From the NCBI GenBank assembly GCA_930367215.1, contig OV884060.1, positions 96,372,151 through 96,436,150 on the forward strand: DNA of 64,000 bases. Reading direction: 5' to 3'. The stretch's first letter is position 1; each line of letters begins with the position of its first letter. The notes beneath the pieces are model-generated. The model had not been told where the DNA came from. It searched no databases and saw nothing but the letters and a program-made list of their open reading frames with translations. Below, in pieces: positions 11,212 through 22,669 of the stretch. Source of the DNA: Pollenia angustigena (taxonomy: Eukaryota > Arthropoda > Insecta > Diptera > Polleniidae). A program made the position numbers and the translations under genes.

Positions 11212-11830
11212 ATGGCCGAAATTAACTGCAGCAATTTGGATGAGTATGTTGAAGTAGAATTCCTTGAATCCCCAACAAACTACAAGCAAATCCAAGGTAA
11301 GCATAACATAATATATTTGCTAATGCAAATAAAATGTTAAAATCTTTTTTATAAGTATGGACAGATGGAGAAACGAGGATCTTTACGCTGCTTATATGGC
11401 TGAAGTCGGGCCCTTAAAGCAGTTCCGAACAAAAAAAAAAAATATGTTGGCCAAAATTTCATCAATTATATCAGAAAAGACACCAAAGCAGTGTGAAGAA
11501 CGGTATAAAACCGTTCTAAGAAGAAAGAAAACGGCTGTGGATAATAACAGTGCTTCTGGTTCTAAAAGGAAAAAAATAGAGTTCGAAGAAGAACTAAATA
11601 AAATTTGCTTATTGGATGACTCAATAGAGCCTGAAATTCAAATAAGCAGCCAAAAGTGCTTAATAAATGAAAAAAACGAAAAAGTTAAAATGGAAAAGAT
11701 TAAAATAAAAAACAGGACTGTGCAAGAAACATTGATAGAGTTAGCAGAGAACAAAGAAAAAGCAAAAGAAAGGCGACATAAAGAAAAAATGGATTTGTTG
11801 AAAATGCTGTTACAAGGAAAAGAAACCTAA
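11212..11830 (+). pseudogene. Harbinger 1 Myb/SANT-like DNA-binding protein
   Basis: In PIF/Harbinger elements this partner carries the transposase to the nucleus and binds the element ends. Exon 1 is 11212-11296 (ATG, 28 codons plus one base) with donor GTAAGC. The acceptor is ATAAG, ending at 11355. Exon 2 carries a trihelix-like domain (KTPKQCEERYKTVLRRKK near 11485-11540), a linker and a basic/acidic C-terminal helix (11690-11830). Continuing exon 1 in phase gives VWTDGETR and then leaves the conserved frame. The remaining domain lies one base off from about 11376 onward, so there is one frameshift unless splicing differs. The stop codon is TAA at 11828. Confidence 0.65.
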
Positions 11831-11975
11831 TTGGTCATACACAAATAAAATGAAATTAATTTTTTAAACAGTGATTAAATCCAAAAATTAATTTCCTATG
11901 TACATACGTGTAGCATTTTAAGACATCATTGCCAGAAACTCCTAGCAAAAAATATATTAGGGGCTTCCAAAGAAA

Positions 11976-12482
11976 AAGTTATTTGGCTATCATCTTAAAA
12001 GCTTTTTATAAGCATAAAAAGCCCAACCACAGGAAAGGCTCCATATTTTGACTCTACGCGACGCTCAAACACTTTCACGTTTTTCTTAAAAATTACATAG
12101 GGAAAAATTTGTTTTCGTATTTTGCAAAATACAATTTTGATGGGCATATTCTTCTAGAAAATTAAATTTTCCATAAAAAATCTCTTCAATGATTTGTCTG
12201 TAAGCTTAACAGGTAAAAAGTTATCAGACTTTGAATACAATAGTTTTTTCTGTGATCGGAAACTACTTGCACAAATATTGTTTTTGTGTCTCATTTTTGC
12301 TAGTATTCAAAGTCTGAGAGATTTTTTATGGAAAATTTAATTTTCTAGAAGAATGTGTCCATCAAAATTGCAATTTTTTTTTTATTATTTTTATTTGCAA
12401 AATACGAAAACAAATTTTTTTCTTGTGGTTGGGCTTTTTTATGCCTACAAAGAACTTTTTAGATGATAGCCAAAAAATTGTT
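11976..12482. repeat. Fold-back element between the two Harbinger 1 genes
   Basis: Long inverted arms (about 11978-12180 and 12295-12482) pair with each other. Matched blocks include TTTGGCTATCATCT, GCATAAAAAGCCCAACCACA, TTTGTTTTCGTATTTTGCAA and TAGAAAATTAAATTTTCCAT, plus a central CAGACTTTGAATAC pair. The left arm has about 70 extra bases near 12045-12100. There is no coding potential. It is either a nested fold-back MITE or part of the element's 3' intergenic region. Confidence 0.7.
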
Positions 12483-12628
12483 TTTTTTAAACCCTACAAG
12501 CTAACAACATTAATTGATGGTACAAATTAGAATTTAATTGCTTTTCTTTTTTTGAATTTTAAAATGCATTGTTAATTTTTTTTTAATTTTGTTAATGTTT
12601 TTTTATTACATTAGAAATAAATACATAT

Positions 12629-13225
12629 TTATGTTTGTGAATTAAATAATAAAGTTTTTATTTCATTTCTTTTTACTTGTCCCAACTGTGTTAACAAATT
12701 ATCGCGTCGGTCGTCATCAAAATGGTCGGAATTATGGTTAATTTCGTTTACACATATTTCCTCGTCAAAAGAGTCATTTTTTTCAATGCAAATGTTGTGG
12801 AGGACGCAAGCTGCAATTATAAATTTTGCCATGTTTTCAACATTATTAAAATCAAGTCGCATCAATTGCCTAAAACGACATTTAAAAACACCAAATGCGT
12901 TTTCTATCTTCACTCGCGTCTGACAAAATTTTAAATTGTAGTTTTTTTCTGAAGCAGTTAAATTGCCATAATCACGGAACGGTGTTAAAATATATTCTCT
13001 TAGCGGGTAGGCTGAATCACCCAGCAAATGATAATTTGGTGCACATAAATTTGGCAAATCTTTACCTATAAATGAAAGCTTCAGTATCCGTGAATCGTGA
13101 ATTTTACTGGGAACTCCTGTATATACATCTAAAAATCGCAGCTTTAAATCGCAGATTCCTTGAAGAGTAATTGACACAGTGTCATGCCTATTTGCGTAGG
13201 TGGATCGAATTTTATGTTTAGGAGT
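12629..13225 (-). pseudogene. Harbinger 1 transposase, C-terminal part
   Basis: This is the C-terminal half of a DDE_Tnp_4-type transposase. It contains the second catalytic Asp in LLGDSAYP (near 13010) and the catalytic Glu in ENAFGVFKCR (near 12900). The family helix IAACVLHNICIE follows, then an acidic tail. The reading frame is open up to the left BEL insertion point at 13225 and continues exactly at 30796. The break is caused only by the 17.6 kb retrotransposon. Confidence 0.85.
13221..13225. repeat. BEL dimer target-site duplication, left copy (GGAGT)
   Basis: GGAGT precedes LTR 1 directly and is repeated directly after LTR 3 at 30796-30800. Five bases is the usual duplication for BEL/Pao integrases. 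Confidence 0.9.
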
Positions 13226-13846
13226 TGTTAACAAACATACATACATGTATACATTTTATTATTTTATTGTATTACTAAGAAATCACTTCCGTACATGTAT
13301 TTTTATTCTGTTGACATAATTTTAGTGCATTAACTTTGCTTGCATAATATTTAGTTTAAATTTTATTTTCTTTTGTAAAATGCATACATCGCAAAATCAC
13401 TTCCGTACATGTATTTTTATTCTGTTGACATAATTTTAGTGCATTAACTTTGCTTGCATAATATTTAGTTTAAATTTTATTTATTCTTTTGTAAAATGCA
13501 TACATCGCAATTTCAAGTTTATTAACCGTTTTGTTTATTAATTTTGTTTTTATTTACACCATTAATAATTAGGTCATTCATTTTAAGCATTTTTATTTCC
13601 TCATTTATTTGTTATTATTTTAAGCTAAGCATTTTATTATTAGTTAATTTTAATATAAAAGAAAGTAGCAAATAAAGATTTTTCAGTCGTGTTTTAGTAA
13701 TCATATTTGTGTTTCTTTAATACGGCTTCCTTCAGGTTTCAAGTGCTTGTAAGGAAAAACATTAAAAAGTTAGCGCCAATCTGAATTTATGTGTTTAGAT
13801 TGAATCACGCTAACGATCATTTTAAGATACGTTTGATACACAAACA
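13226..13846 (+). repeat. BEL dimer LTR 1 (621 bp)
   Basis: It starts TGTTAACAAACATAC and ends CACAAACA. It differs from LTR 2 by a 4-bp CATA expansion near the 5' end. Inside, a 114-bp unit (13281-13394) is tandemly repeated from 13395. A primer-binding-like site follows directly. Confidence 0.95.
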
Positions 13847-13864
13847 TTTGGTGACCCCAGTTTT
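13847..13864 (+). other. Primer binding site, BEL copy 1
   Basis: TTTGGTGACCCCAGTTTT directly follows LTR 1. TGG matches the CCA end of a tRNA, so the site should begin at 13849. The tRNA could not be named. The same site follows LTR 2 at 22323. Confidence 0.7.
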
Positions 13865-13957
13865 GGTTCTTTTTGTATAAAATTTTCGAGTTTCCCCCCA
13901 CCAGCGGTAAGGGACTCTTAAAGTACAAAAAAACACCTTTTGGATACGCAACCACAT

Positions 13958-14160
13958 CATCAAGACACCAGTCTAATCATCAGGCACCGAAAACCATTTG
14001 GTGACCACCATATTCATCAAGACACCAGTCTAATCATCAGGCACCGAAAACCATTTGGTGACCACCATATTCATCAAGACACCAGTCTAATCATCAGGCA
14101 CCGAAAACCATTTGGTGACCATCATATTTTCAAGACACCAGTCTAATCAGCAGGCACCAC
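13958..14160 (+). repeat. 57-bp tandem repeats in leader, BEL copy 1
   Basis: Three full units begin at 13958, 14015 and 14072, and a partial fourth at about 14129. Each full unit contains CATTTGGTGACC, the same string that spans the LTR/primer-site junction. The second copy is at 22434-22636. Because 57 is a multiple of three, the array reads as an open frame, but it is leader sequence before the gag ATG at 14194. Confidence 0.9.
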
Positions 14161-14193
14161 ATTCGTCAGTAATACTAAACATTTGATAACATC

Positions 14194-17169
14194 ATGGCAA
14201 GCATCCAGGACTTAATAGCACAGCAGGAGGTAAGGGCCAATAATATTGAAAAGGTCATTTCAACTATTAAAAAGGCCCCACTTGAGAGAAGAACTGAAGA
14301 GTTTTACAAGAGCAAGAGGGATGAACTGGTGAAGTTATGGCAAGGCTTTGAAAAGGTAGAGAACACCATCCGAAGGGATCCAACTCTAAGCGAAGAAGAT
14401 CCATACATAATCAGAAACTTCTATCAGACCGTCGGAGAGATGTACAATGTGGCAATAGAAAGCGTTGAAGATCAAATCGACAAGCTAAAAAAGAAGCCAT
14501 CTCCAGCCATAAAGGAAAGGACAACTTTACCTATTCAGCACGTCAGTGAGGATGAATCGACAAAGGGACTAGCAAGAAGAGTTGTAGCACGCATGACAGC
14601 ACTTTCTCGCCTGCTGCAGGGTTTATCGTCACTGGAAGAAGGTCATCCACATCAATTTTACGAAATAAAGTCAGACACAATAAGAAGTCTATGGACTCAA
14701 ATTCAAGAGCTATACGATGAGATATGGCAAAAGACAGAAGACCCATCAAGGTTGGGTCTAGAACAAAGCAAATTCGATAATTTAGAAGACTTGGTACAAC
14801 ACTGCTTGATACAATTAACAGTATTAGCAGAAAAGCAGCACAAAGTTGTAACCGGCACACCTTTGGATGGAAGTAGCGTAGCAATCAGCAGTTCGTTGCC
14901 ATTGCCAAAAGTCACGATACCTCACTTTAATGGAGATTACGCAAATTGGCGCCAGTTTTATGAACTTTTCATCGAGATGGTGGATAAACAACCCCTTCCT
15001 AACGTGCAAAAAATGTGGTACTTAAAAAACACTCTTTCAGGAGAAGCAGGAAAGCTCATAAGCCACTTAACATTATCTGAAGAAAACTACAAAACGGCAT
15101 GGATGCTATTGCAAGAGCGTTATAATAATAAACGTGTTCTAGTGGCTACATTAGTAGAAAAGATCCTTAGTCAACCAAAAGGTGCAAGTTCTACGTATTC
15201 AATTAAAACTCTGCATGATACAACAAAAGAATGTTTGTTGGCATTGAACAATTTAGATATCGACACGTCTGCTTGGGATGCCATTATCGTACAACTAATG
15301 ATGAAGAAACTTGATTACAACCTCTACGTTCGCTTTATACAGTCGTTAGCCAAGCCGAAAGAAGTGCCAACTGTTAAGGAATTTCTCTTGTTTCTAGAGA
15401 TGCAATTCGAAGCCATGGAGTCAATTGCGCAAAAAGAAAGATCGAATAGTCATCAAAAACCGAACAGAGCTGTTACGTCAGTAACATCAATGCAGAACGA
15501 CAACTGTAAACTCTGCAACAATGGCAGACACCTTATTTATCAATGTAAGCGTTTCTTGGCAATGGCAGAATCGGAAAGATTGAAGTGGATACAACAACAA
15601 AAATGGTGCGTGAATTGTTTTAAGACTGATCACATGGCCAAGGCTTGTACTCATGGTTGCTGCAAGAAATGTAACAGTAAACACAACACGTTGCTACACT
15701 TACCTAAGGGACAGATGGGTATACGAAGAACCACAACATCATCTGATCAAGTTGAAACTGCAAGGCCCACCACACAGGCTCCAGTTAACGCAGTTGCAGT
15801 CTCCTCAGCTTCAGTAAATTCATCAACAAAAGACAATAACTACGTCATGTTAGCCACAGCAAAGGTCATAATCAAGGCAGCAAACGGAATGTCAAAGGAG
15901 TTCAGAGCTGTACTAGATTCAGGCTCACAAGTCAATATTGTAACTGAACGGCTCATCAGGAAATTATCACTAGCAAAAACAGAATCTTCTTTGTGCATCG
16001 ACGGAGTCGGAACAATTCAAAGGAAGGCATCACATCGTGCAACTATGGAAATGATGTCTATAAATAGTGACTTTTCGACAACATTGGAAGCCTTCGTCCT
16101 TCCAACTATTATTCCTGCTCAACCAAGTAGTACCATCGACATTGCTGCCTGGAAAATTCCAAGCAATATTCGCCTGGCAGACCCCAAGTTCCCCTTGCAG
16201 GGGAATATAGATATCCTTCTCGGTGCAGAATTTTACTTCAGCCTCACACAGCCTGGAACAATCAAGCTAGGTGACAATAATCCAGTACTTCAAAATACCT
16301 CGCTCGGCTGGATTGTAGGCGGTTCAATCAAACACACCAAGGTTCTTTCGTCCGAACCTTTGACATGTGCTATATTTGATGGTGAATCGTCCTTAGAGCA
16401 AGCAATTGAGAAGCTATGGAAGCTTGATGACATTGAGTCAAGCGAGAAAATTTTATCTCCAGCAGAAAAACTCTGTGAAGAACATTTCAAGTTGCATGTG
16501 CAAAACAATGTAAACGGACGTTTTGTAGTGAGCCTTCCATTCAGGGAAAACCCAGCTGCATTAGGCAAGTCGTACCAGATGGCTTACAATAGATTCATCA
16601 GTCTAGAGCAACGGCTTCAGAAAAATGAAGACATTAGAGTTCAATATGTTCAATTCATGAAGGAGTATGAACAGTTAGGCCATATGGAAAAGGTAAAGAT
16701 TGATACTATACCAAACCCAAAATATTTCATCCCACATCATTGTGTGCTAAAACCCGACAGCACTACAACAAAACTCAGAGTGGTCTTCGATGCATCTGCA
16801 AAGACTTCGACAGGACTTTTACTCAATGATATTATGTATGCCGGGCCTACAGTCCAAAGTGACCTCTTCTCCATTTTACTTCGCTTCCGAATGCCAAAAT
16901 TCGTGTTTACAGCTGACATTGAGAAAATGTACAGGCAAATATCAATCAATCCAGACAATTATCAATACCAATTGATAATTTGGAGAGAAACTCCATCATC
17001 ATCAATTAGCTATTACAGGCTCAATACCGTGACATACGGAACACGGGCAGCTCCATACCTAGCCACAAAATGTCTGCAACAAATTGCTGAAGAAAATGCA
17101 GATCGCTATCCACTTGGGGCACGAATGCTGAAAGAAAACTTCTATGTGGACGATGGTCTAAGTGGATAG
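14194..17169 (+). pseudogene. BEL copy 1 Gag-protease-RT reading frame
   Basis: A 991-codon frame. It begins with an N-terminal capsid-like region of the DUF1759 type (PHFNGDYANWRQFYELF near residue 245). Cys/His zinc knuckles of the BEL type lie near residues 435-505. A retropepsin with DSGSQVNIV follows near residue 574. The first part of the reverse transcriptase follows (FTADIEKMYRQI near 905, FYVDDGL near 980). The frame then ends at TAG 17167-17169 because the downstream pol sequence lies in another frame. The ATG at 14194 is the first after the leader repeats. The same break is in copy 2. As a virus-like element it replicates through an RNA intermediate in cytoplasmic particles; this copy cannot make full-length Pol. 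Confidence 0.9.
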
Positions 17170-19774
17170 TTTGCAGGTAACTCTGGAAATACAAAAGGAA
17201 CTAATAACAATTCTGGACAAGCACGGTTTCAGACTAAGGAAATGGTGTTCCAACAGTCCGAAGTTATTAAAAGATATACCACATAAGTGACAACACTAAC
17301 AAACCAATCAAAACACTGGGATTATATTGGGTGCCTCAGACTGACCAGTTTTGCATCAGGGTTAACCTCACTGAATATCCAACAGTTTCAAAACGTACAG
17401 TAACGTCAGAACTCGCAAAACTATTTGACCCTCTTGGTCTCCTAGCACCTGTCATTGTCCAGGCAAAGATTTTCATCCAGCAATTGTGGCAGCACACCTT
17501 AGACTGGGATGAACCATTGTCTCAGGATCTCCGCACGGTGTGGAACGACTTCCGCGATGACTTGAAGACCTTAGAAAATTTCAAAATAAGAAGGCACATA
17601 TTTTTTGATGAAGTTCCTGTCACAACGCAGCTTCATGTATTCGCAGACGCCTCTGAAAAGGCGTTCGGTGCAGCGGCCTACATTCGTGCAACCCTAAAGG
17701 ATGGAAGAGTGTCTGTCCGCCTGTTATGTGCAAAATCACGAGTGGCCCCTCTAAAGCAACAAACGCTACCTAGGTTAGAGTTATGTGCTGCAGTTGTCGC
17801 AGCGCAGCTCGCCCATAAGGTCAATGCTGAGTGCAACCGTAAAAATCACCAGACATTCCTATGGACTGACTCCGAGATTGTCCTATCTTGAATTAACTCA
17901 CAGTCATCATCGTATAAAACATTTGTTGCAAACAGAGTATCCACAATACAGTCTCTGACACTAGCAGGACAGTGGCGTCATGTAAAATCAAAAGATAATC
18001 CCGCTGACGTCTTATCCCGCGGACTTCAACCATCCAAGCTACCTACAAATGGATTATGGTTCCATGGGCCAATGTTTCTTCATGGAAACGAGTCGTTATG
18101 GCCATCAAGATTCGCACCTCAACCACTTAAGGCAGACAACCCTGAACTGAAAAAGGTTGTTATGGCTACAACGATAACACAAAACGACGATATGATATAC
18201 ACAATTAACCACAAAAACTCGTTTGGAACATTGCAAAGAATTATGGCATACGTTATACGATTCACAAGGAACACGAGAATACCTGCTCGGGACAGACCAA
18301 CACATATCTCACTTACCCCAAAGGAGCTAGACGATTCTCTGCATCTCATTGTGCGTGCTATACAATTTTTGGATTTTGCAGAAGAAATAAGGCAACTACA
18401 AAGGAATCAGACAATTGACAAAAAAAGCCCACTTAATAGCCTCTCACCAATTTTGGATAAGGAAGGTGTTATTCGAGTAGGAGGACGACTAAAAAATTCC
18501 GAGTTGCCGCCAGACACAATGCGTCCTATGATCTTACCATATAACGATTCCTTGGCAAAGCTATTGTTTATCATGATACATCAAATAATAAACACTGCGG
18601 CCCACAAGCTCTTCTAACCATAGTGCGACAACGGTTTTGGCCAATAAAAGGGAAAATCACCGCTCGTTCAGTCGTTCAAAAATGTGTCAGATGCACTCGA
18701 GCGCGACCACAACTGCATCAACAAATCATGGGCAACTTACCACAACCAAGAGTAGTGCCTGCTCGACCATTTATCAACTCCGGTGTGGACTATTGTGGTC
18801 CATTTTGGATACACTACAAGATTAGGGGCAAAAAGCCAACCAAGGCTTACATAGCCGTATTTTGCTGTTTTGCCACCAAGGCAGTTCATCTAGAATTAGT
18901 GTCTGATCTGTCAACAGAGTCATTCATTGGGGCTCTGAAACGCTTTATAGCTCGTCGTGGCCATTGCCAAAATATCTTTTGCGACAACGCGACAAATTTC
19001 GTCGGTGCCAAGAACCTGCTCGAACTGTCTGAAAGCATACACTCAAAAAAGGCGCAGGAAGCCATCATTACTGCTTCAAGCGCTAAAGGTATACATTTTA
19101 GTTTCATCCCACCAAGAACGCCCCACTTCGGCGGTTTATGGGAAGCAGCTGTAAAATCGGCAAAGCATCTACTGGTACGTAGCGTGTCAACCGAATCACT
19201 GACTTACGAAGAATTGGAAACAACAATCATAGAAATTGAAGCCATATTAAACTCACGTCCGTTAACTCCGCTCTCAAACGACCCAGCTTGCCTAGAAGCG
19301 CTGACTCCTGGCCATTTTCTCATCGGTGAAGCTCTTACCTCACAAGTAGATAGCAGAGCAGAAAATCTTAAGGTCTCGGGCGTGTCACATTGGAAACTTG
19401 TCTCTCAAATAAAACAACAGTTTTGGAAAAGATGGTCAACAGAATACCTGAGCGAGCTTCAACATCGCTATAAATGGAAATGCAAGTTCAGCAATTTTAA
19501 AAAAGGAGACATGGTAATTATTAAAGAAGACAACACTCCTATCATGAAATGGCCGTTAGGACGAGTAGTAAACACATACCCCGGAGACGATGGAATCATC
19601 CGAGTTGTTGAGGTAAAAACTGCTTCTGGCCTGTTTAAACGTCCAATACATCGTCTTGCACCACTTCCTATCGACCACAACGTAGAAGAAGATAATGAAA
19701 CTCAAACCGATCCATCAGAGAATACAAATACAGAACCTAAAAGCAAAAGGATACGGTTGTCAGAGAATAACTTA
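17170..19774 (+). pseudogene. BEL copy 1 Pol remainder: RNase H and integrase
   Basis: After the RT break the frame changes twice within 17160-17330. The A17-like connection and RNase H follow (HVFADASEKAFG, LPRLELCAAV, LWTDSEIVLS), ending at an in-frame TGA at 17889-17891. The frame stays open through 17892-18617. It is broken near 18590 by a one-base deletion private to this copy, inside the H2C2 zinc finger of the integrase. From 18623 the integrase core is open, with catalytic Asp in GVDYCGPF, Asp in [10 protein letters not shown] and Glu in GLWEAAVKS. The DUF5641-type C-terminal domain follows ([13 protein letters not shown]). The open frame runs on into env without a stop. Confidence 0.85.
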
Positions 19775-21574
19775 ATGTTGACATTGTTAACAACATTACT
19801 AGTACTTCCAATGATTCTGGGCGCTGGAATTAATAATGAAAGGTTCGGGTCCAAATTGGGTATTCACTTTGAAAAGATAGCTACAACTTATGTAGCCACA
19901 AGTCAGTGGCATCTGGTTGTATATTACGACCTATCAACGTATTGGACTGATACAGCTATGTTAGCAAACGGCACTCGCCAGTTAGAACAGCTTTGTAAAC
20001 GAATAGAACCAACTTTGTCATGTCTCAACACTATAAAACACCTTCAACACGTAGAAACTGATTTAAATTTAGACAATAGGTTGCTCTACAAATCGAGACA
20101 AAAAAGAGGTGCCATTGACTTTGTCGGAAACATCGCGCACTCATTATTTGGTATACTAGATTCCGAATACGCTGATAAAATGTCGTCAACAATCACAAAC
20201 CTGCAGGAAGACGATACATTTATGTTAAAGCTACTGAAGGATCAAACGTCGGTTATTAACTCAACCATGAACATTGTAAAAGAGGAACTGACAACTGCAA
20301 AATACAACTTTGATAATCTCCATGCTCAAATTAACACGATAAGCAAAAATGAAGAAATGATAAACGATGAGTTATATCAGATCAAACAAGTCCAATTGTT
20401 CAACTCAGGAATTATGCAACTGTCACTCATTGCCAACCAGTTACAGAAAATGCAAACACATATCTTAGATGCTCTGACAGATACTCATCACGGGAGAATA
20501 CATCCATTATTGTTAACTCCAACCCAGTTAGAGGCTGAAATAAGGCAGATAAAAACACATATGCCTCAAGAGTTAGAATTGCCTGTACCCGAAGATGATT
20601 TGTTAGATCTATATAAATTAATGACGATAAGAGGAGGTATCACTCAGGAACATGTTGTGTTTAGCATAACCCTGCCACTAATAGACCACAAAAAATTTGA
20701 ACTATACAACTTAATCCCCATTCCGAACGTGATAAACGAGACAATGATAGTTATCGAAACATGCAGTTCCATGCTGGCAATAAACACTATTCACGAACGT
20801 TACTTTCCTGTATCACATGATCAACTTAAAACTTGCGATGTCCTCAGCCAGGACATGTTTATATGCCACAACATACAACTGCAACACAGCGTTGGATCAG
20901 AAAGGTGTTCATGCGAAATCAATTTGTTCAAGAACGTCACTATGCAAAATTGTCATTTGAAGAATCTCTCAGCAAATATAACTTGGGTACCCCTGACTCA
21001 TAAAAACCAATGGATATACACAACGGTGTCAGCTACGCAAGCAACAGCAGTTTGCGCTAAAGAAATTATACCGCTATACTTACAGGGTTCTGGATTATTA
21101 ACCATTAAGCCTGATTGCATTCTTAAACACAATTTCATCCATGTGTCAGGCCAACACTTATTATCAACCACGTTCACATCATCCTACACAAGTCTGGGAG
21201 ATATCTCAGAATTGTCACCTAAATCGTTCACAAAACCTCAACTCAACAAACCTACCAATTACTCGTCAACACCAGACCAACTTGCCCGGCAGCTTACCAA
21301 ATTAAAAACAATGGAGCACAAGCTAGAACAAATAAAGACTTCAGAATCTGAACATCATTCTAAGTCAACACATGATATAATAGTTTCGTACTCTGCGCTC
21401 GTCATCAGCGCAGTAGCCATCATAGCCATACTATGGAAGGCCATGTTACGTAAAAGGGTCAGCATGATACACACAAATAAGGTACCCGAACATGAATCAC
21501 CCAACCAACACACAGCATCACACGAAGCCGAAACCACGCCCGTACCAACTCCACGCTTTACCATGCAAATTTGA
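19775..21574 (+). CDS. BEL copy 1 Env-like glycoprotein (old retroelement env)
   Basis: The 600-codon C-terminal part of the frame. It starts with a hydrophobic signal-like stretch at 19775-19840. A furin-type RQKR site near 20100 is followed by a Gly-rich fusion-peptide-like segment. Next come coiled-coil-like sequence, several Cys, N-glycosylation sites and one transmembrane helix near 21380-21440. A short cytoplasmic tail follows. The layout matches the baculovirus-F-type Env proteins known from roo-like BEL elements and errantiviruses. It lies in the same frame as integrase with no stop between, so it may be made from a Gag-Pol-Env precursor or from a spliced RNA. This copy is open; copy 2 is frameshifted. 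Confidence 0.8.
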   Translation: MLTLLTTLLVLPMILGAGINNERFGSKLGIHFEKIATTYVATSQWHLVVYYDLSTYWTDTAMLANGTRQLEQLCKRIEPTLSCLNTIKHLQHVETDLNLDNRLLYKSRQKRGAIDFVGNIAHSLFGILDSEYADKMSSTITNLQEDDTFMLKLLKDQTSVINSTMNIVKEELTTAKYNFDNLHAQINTISKNEEMINDELYQIKQVQLFNSGIMQLSLIANQLQKMQTHILDALTDTHHGRIHPLLLTPTQLEAEIRQIKTHMPQELELPVPEDDLLDLYKLMTIRGGITQEHVVFSITLPLIDHKKFELYNLIPIPNVINETMIVIETCSSMLAINTIHERYFPVSHDQLKTCDVLSQDMFICHNIQLQHSVGSERCSCEINLFKNVTMQNCHLKNLSANITWVPLTHKNQWIYTTVSATQATAVCAKEIIPLYLQGSGLLTIKPDCILKHNFIHVSGQHLLSTTFTSSYTSLGDISELSPKSFTKPQLNKPTNYSSTPDQLARQLTKLKTMEHKLEQIKTSESEHHSKSTHDIIVSYSALVISAVAIIAILWKAMLRKRVSMIHTNKVPEHESPNQHTASHEAETTPVPTPRFTMQI

Positions 21575-21705
21575 AGTATCGATGACCAGATGAGCAAGCG
21601 TGAGAATGAACTTTGAATCATGTTCAACGCGACCGTGATTTGTATAAATCTCAACCCTAGCTGCACTGACTCTACTATTTGAACGGTGTTCAACGCGGTG
21701 GAGAA

Positions 21706-22322
21706 TGTTAACAAACATACATGTATACATTTTATTATTTTATTGTATTACTAAGAAATCACTTCCGTACATGTATTTTTATTCTGTTGACATAATTTTA
21801 GTGCATTAACTTTGCTTGCATAATATTTAGTTTAAATTTTATTTTCTTTTGTAAAATGCATACATCGCAAAATCACTTCCGTACATGTATTTTTATTCTG
21901 TTGACATAATTTTAGTGCATTAACTTTGCTTGCATAATATTTAGTTTAAATTTTATTTATTCTTTTGTAAAATGCATACATCGCAATTTCAAGTTTATTA
22001 ACCGTTTTGTTTATTAATTTTGTTTTTATTTACACCATTAATAATTAGGTCATTCATTTTAAGCATTTTTATTTCCTCATTTATTTGTTATTATTTTAAG
22101 CTAAGCATTTTATTATTAGTTAATTTTAATATAAAAGAAAGTAGCAAATAAAGATTTTTCAGTCGTGTTTTAGTAATCATATTTGTGTTTCTTTAATACG
22201 GCTTCCTTCAGGTTTCAAGTGCTTGTAAGGAAAAACATTAAAAAGTTAGCGCCAATCTGAATTTATGTGTTTAGATTGAATCACGCTAACGATCATTTTA
22301 AGATACGTTTGATACACAAACA
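21706..22322 (+). repeat. BEL dimer LTR 2 (617 bp, shared middle LTR)
   Basis: It serves as the 3' LTR of copy 1 and the 5' LTR of copy 2. A purine-rich GCGGTGGAGAA lies just before it as the polypurine tract. It equals LTR 1 except for the CATA expansion. Confidence 0.95.
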
Positions 22323-22433
22323 TTTGGTGACCCCAGTTTTGGTTCTTTTTGTATAAAATTTTCGAGTTTCCCCCCACCAGCGGTAAGGGACTCTTAAAGT
22401 ACAAAAAAACACCTTTTGGATACGCAACCACAT

Positions 22434-22636
22434 CATCAAGACACCAGTCTAATCATCAGGCACCGAAAACCATTTGGTGACCACCATATTCATCAAGACA
22501 CCAGTCTAATCATCAGGCACCGAAAACCATTTGGTGACCACCATATTCATCAAGACACCAGTCTAATCATCAGGCACCGAAAACCATTTGGTGACCATCA
22601 TATTTTCAAGACACCAGTCTAATCAGCAGGCACCAC
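22434..22636 (+). repeat. 57-bp tandem repeats in leader, BEL copy 2
   Basis: This is the same 3.5-unit array as in copy 1, with the PBS-like CATTTGGTGACC in each full unit. Confidence 0.9.
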
Positions 22637-22669
22637 ATTCGTCAGTAATACTAAACATTTGATAACATC

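Noticed and set aside
13940..14146. Open frame with a 19-residue repeat read through the BEL leader
   Set aside because: The repeat unit is 57 bp, so the frame stays open by arithmetic. It lies in the retroelement leader before the gag ATG and is not a separate gene.
13958..14160. Repeat array resembling a CRISPR
   Set aside because: The units are directly adjacent without unique spacers, and the sequence is part of an insect retrotransposon.
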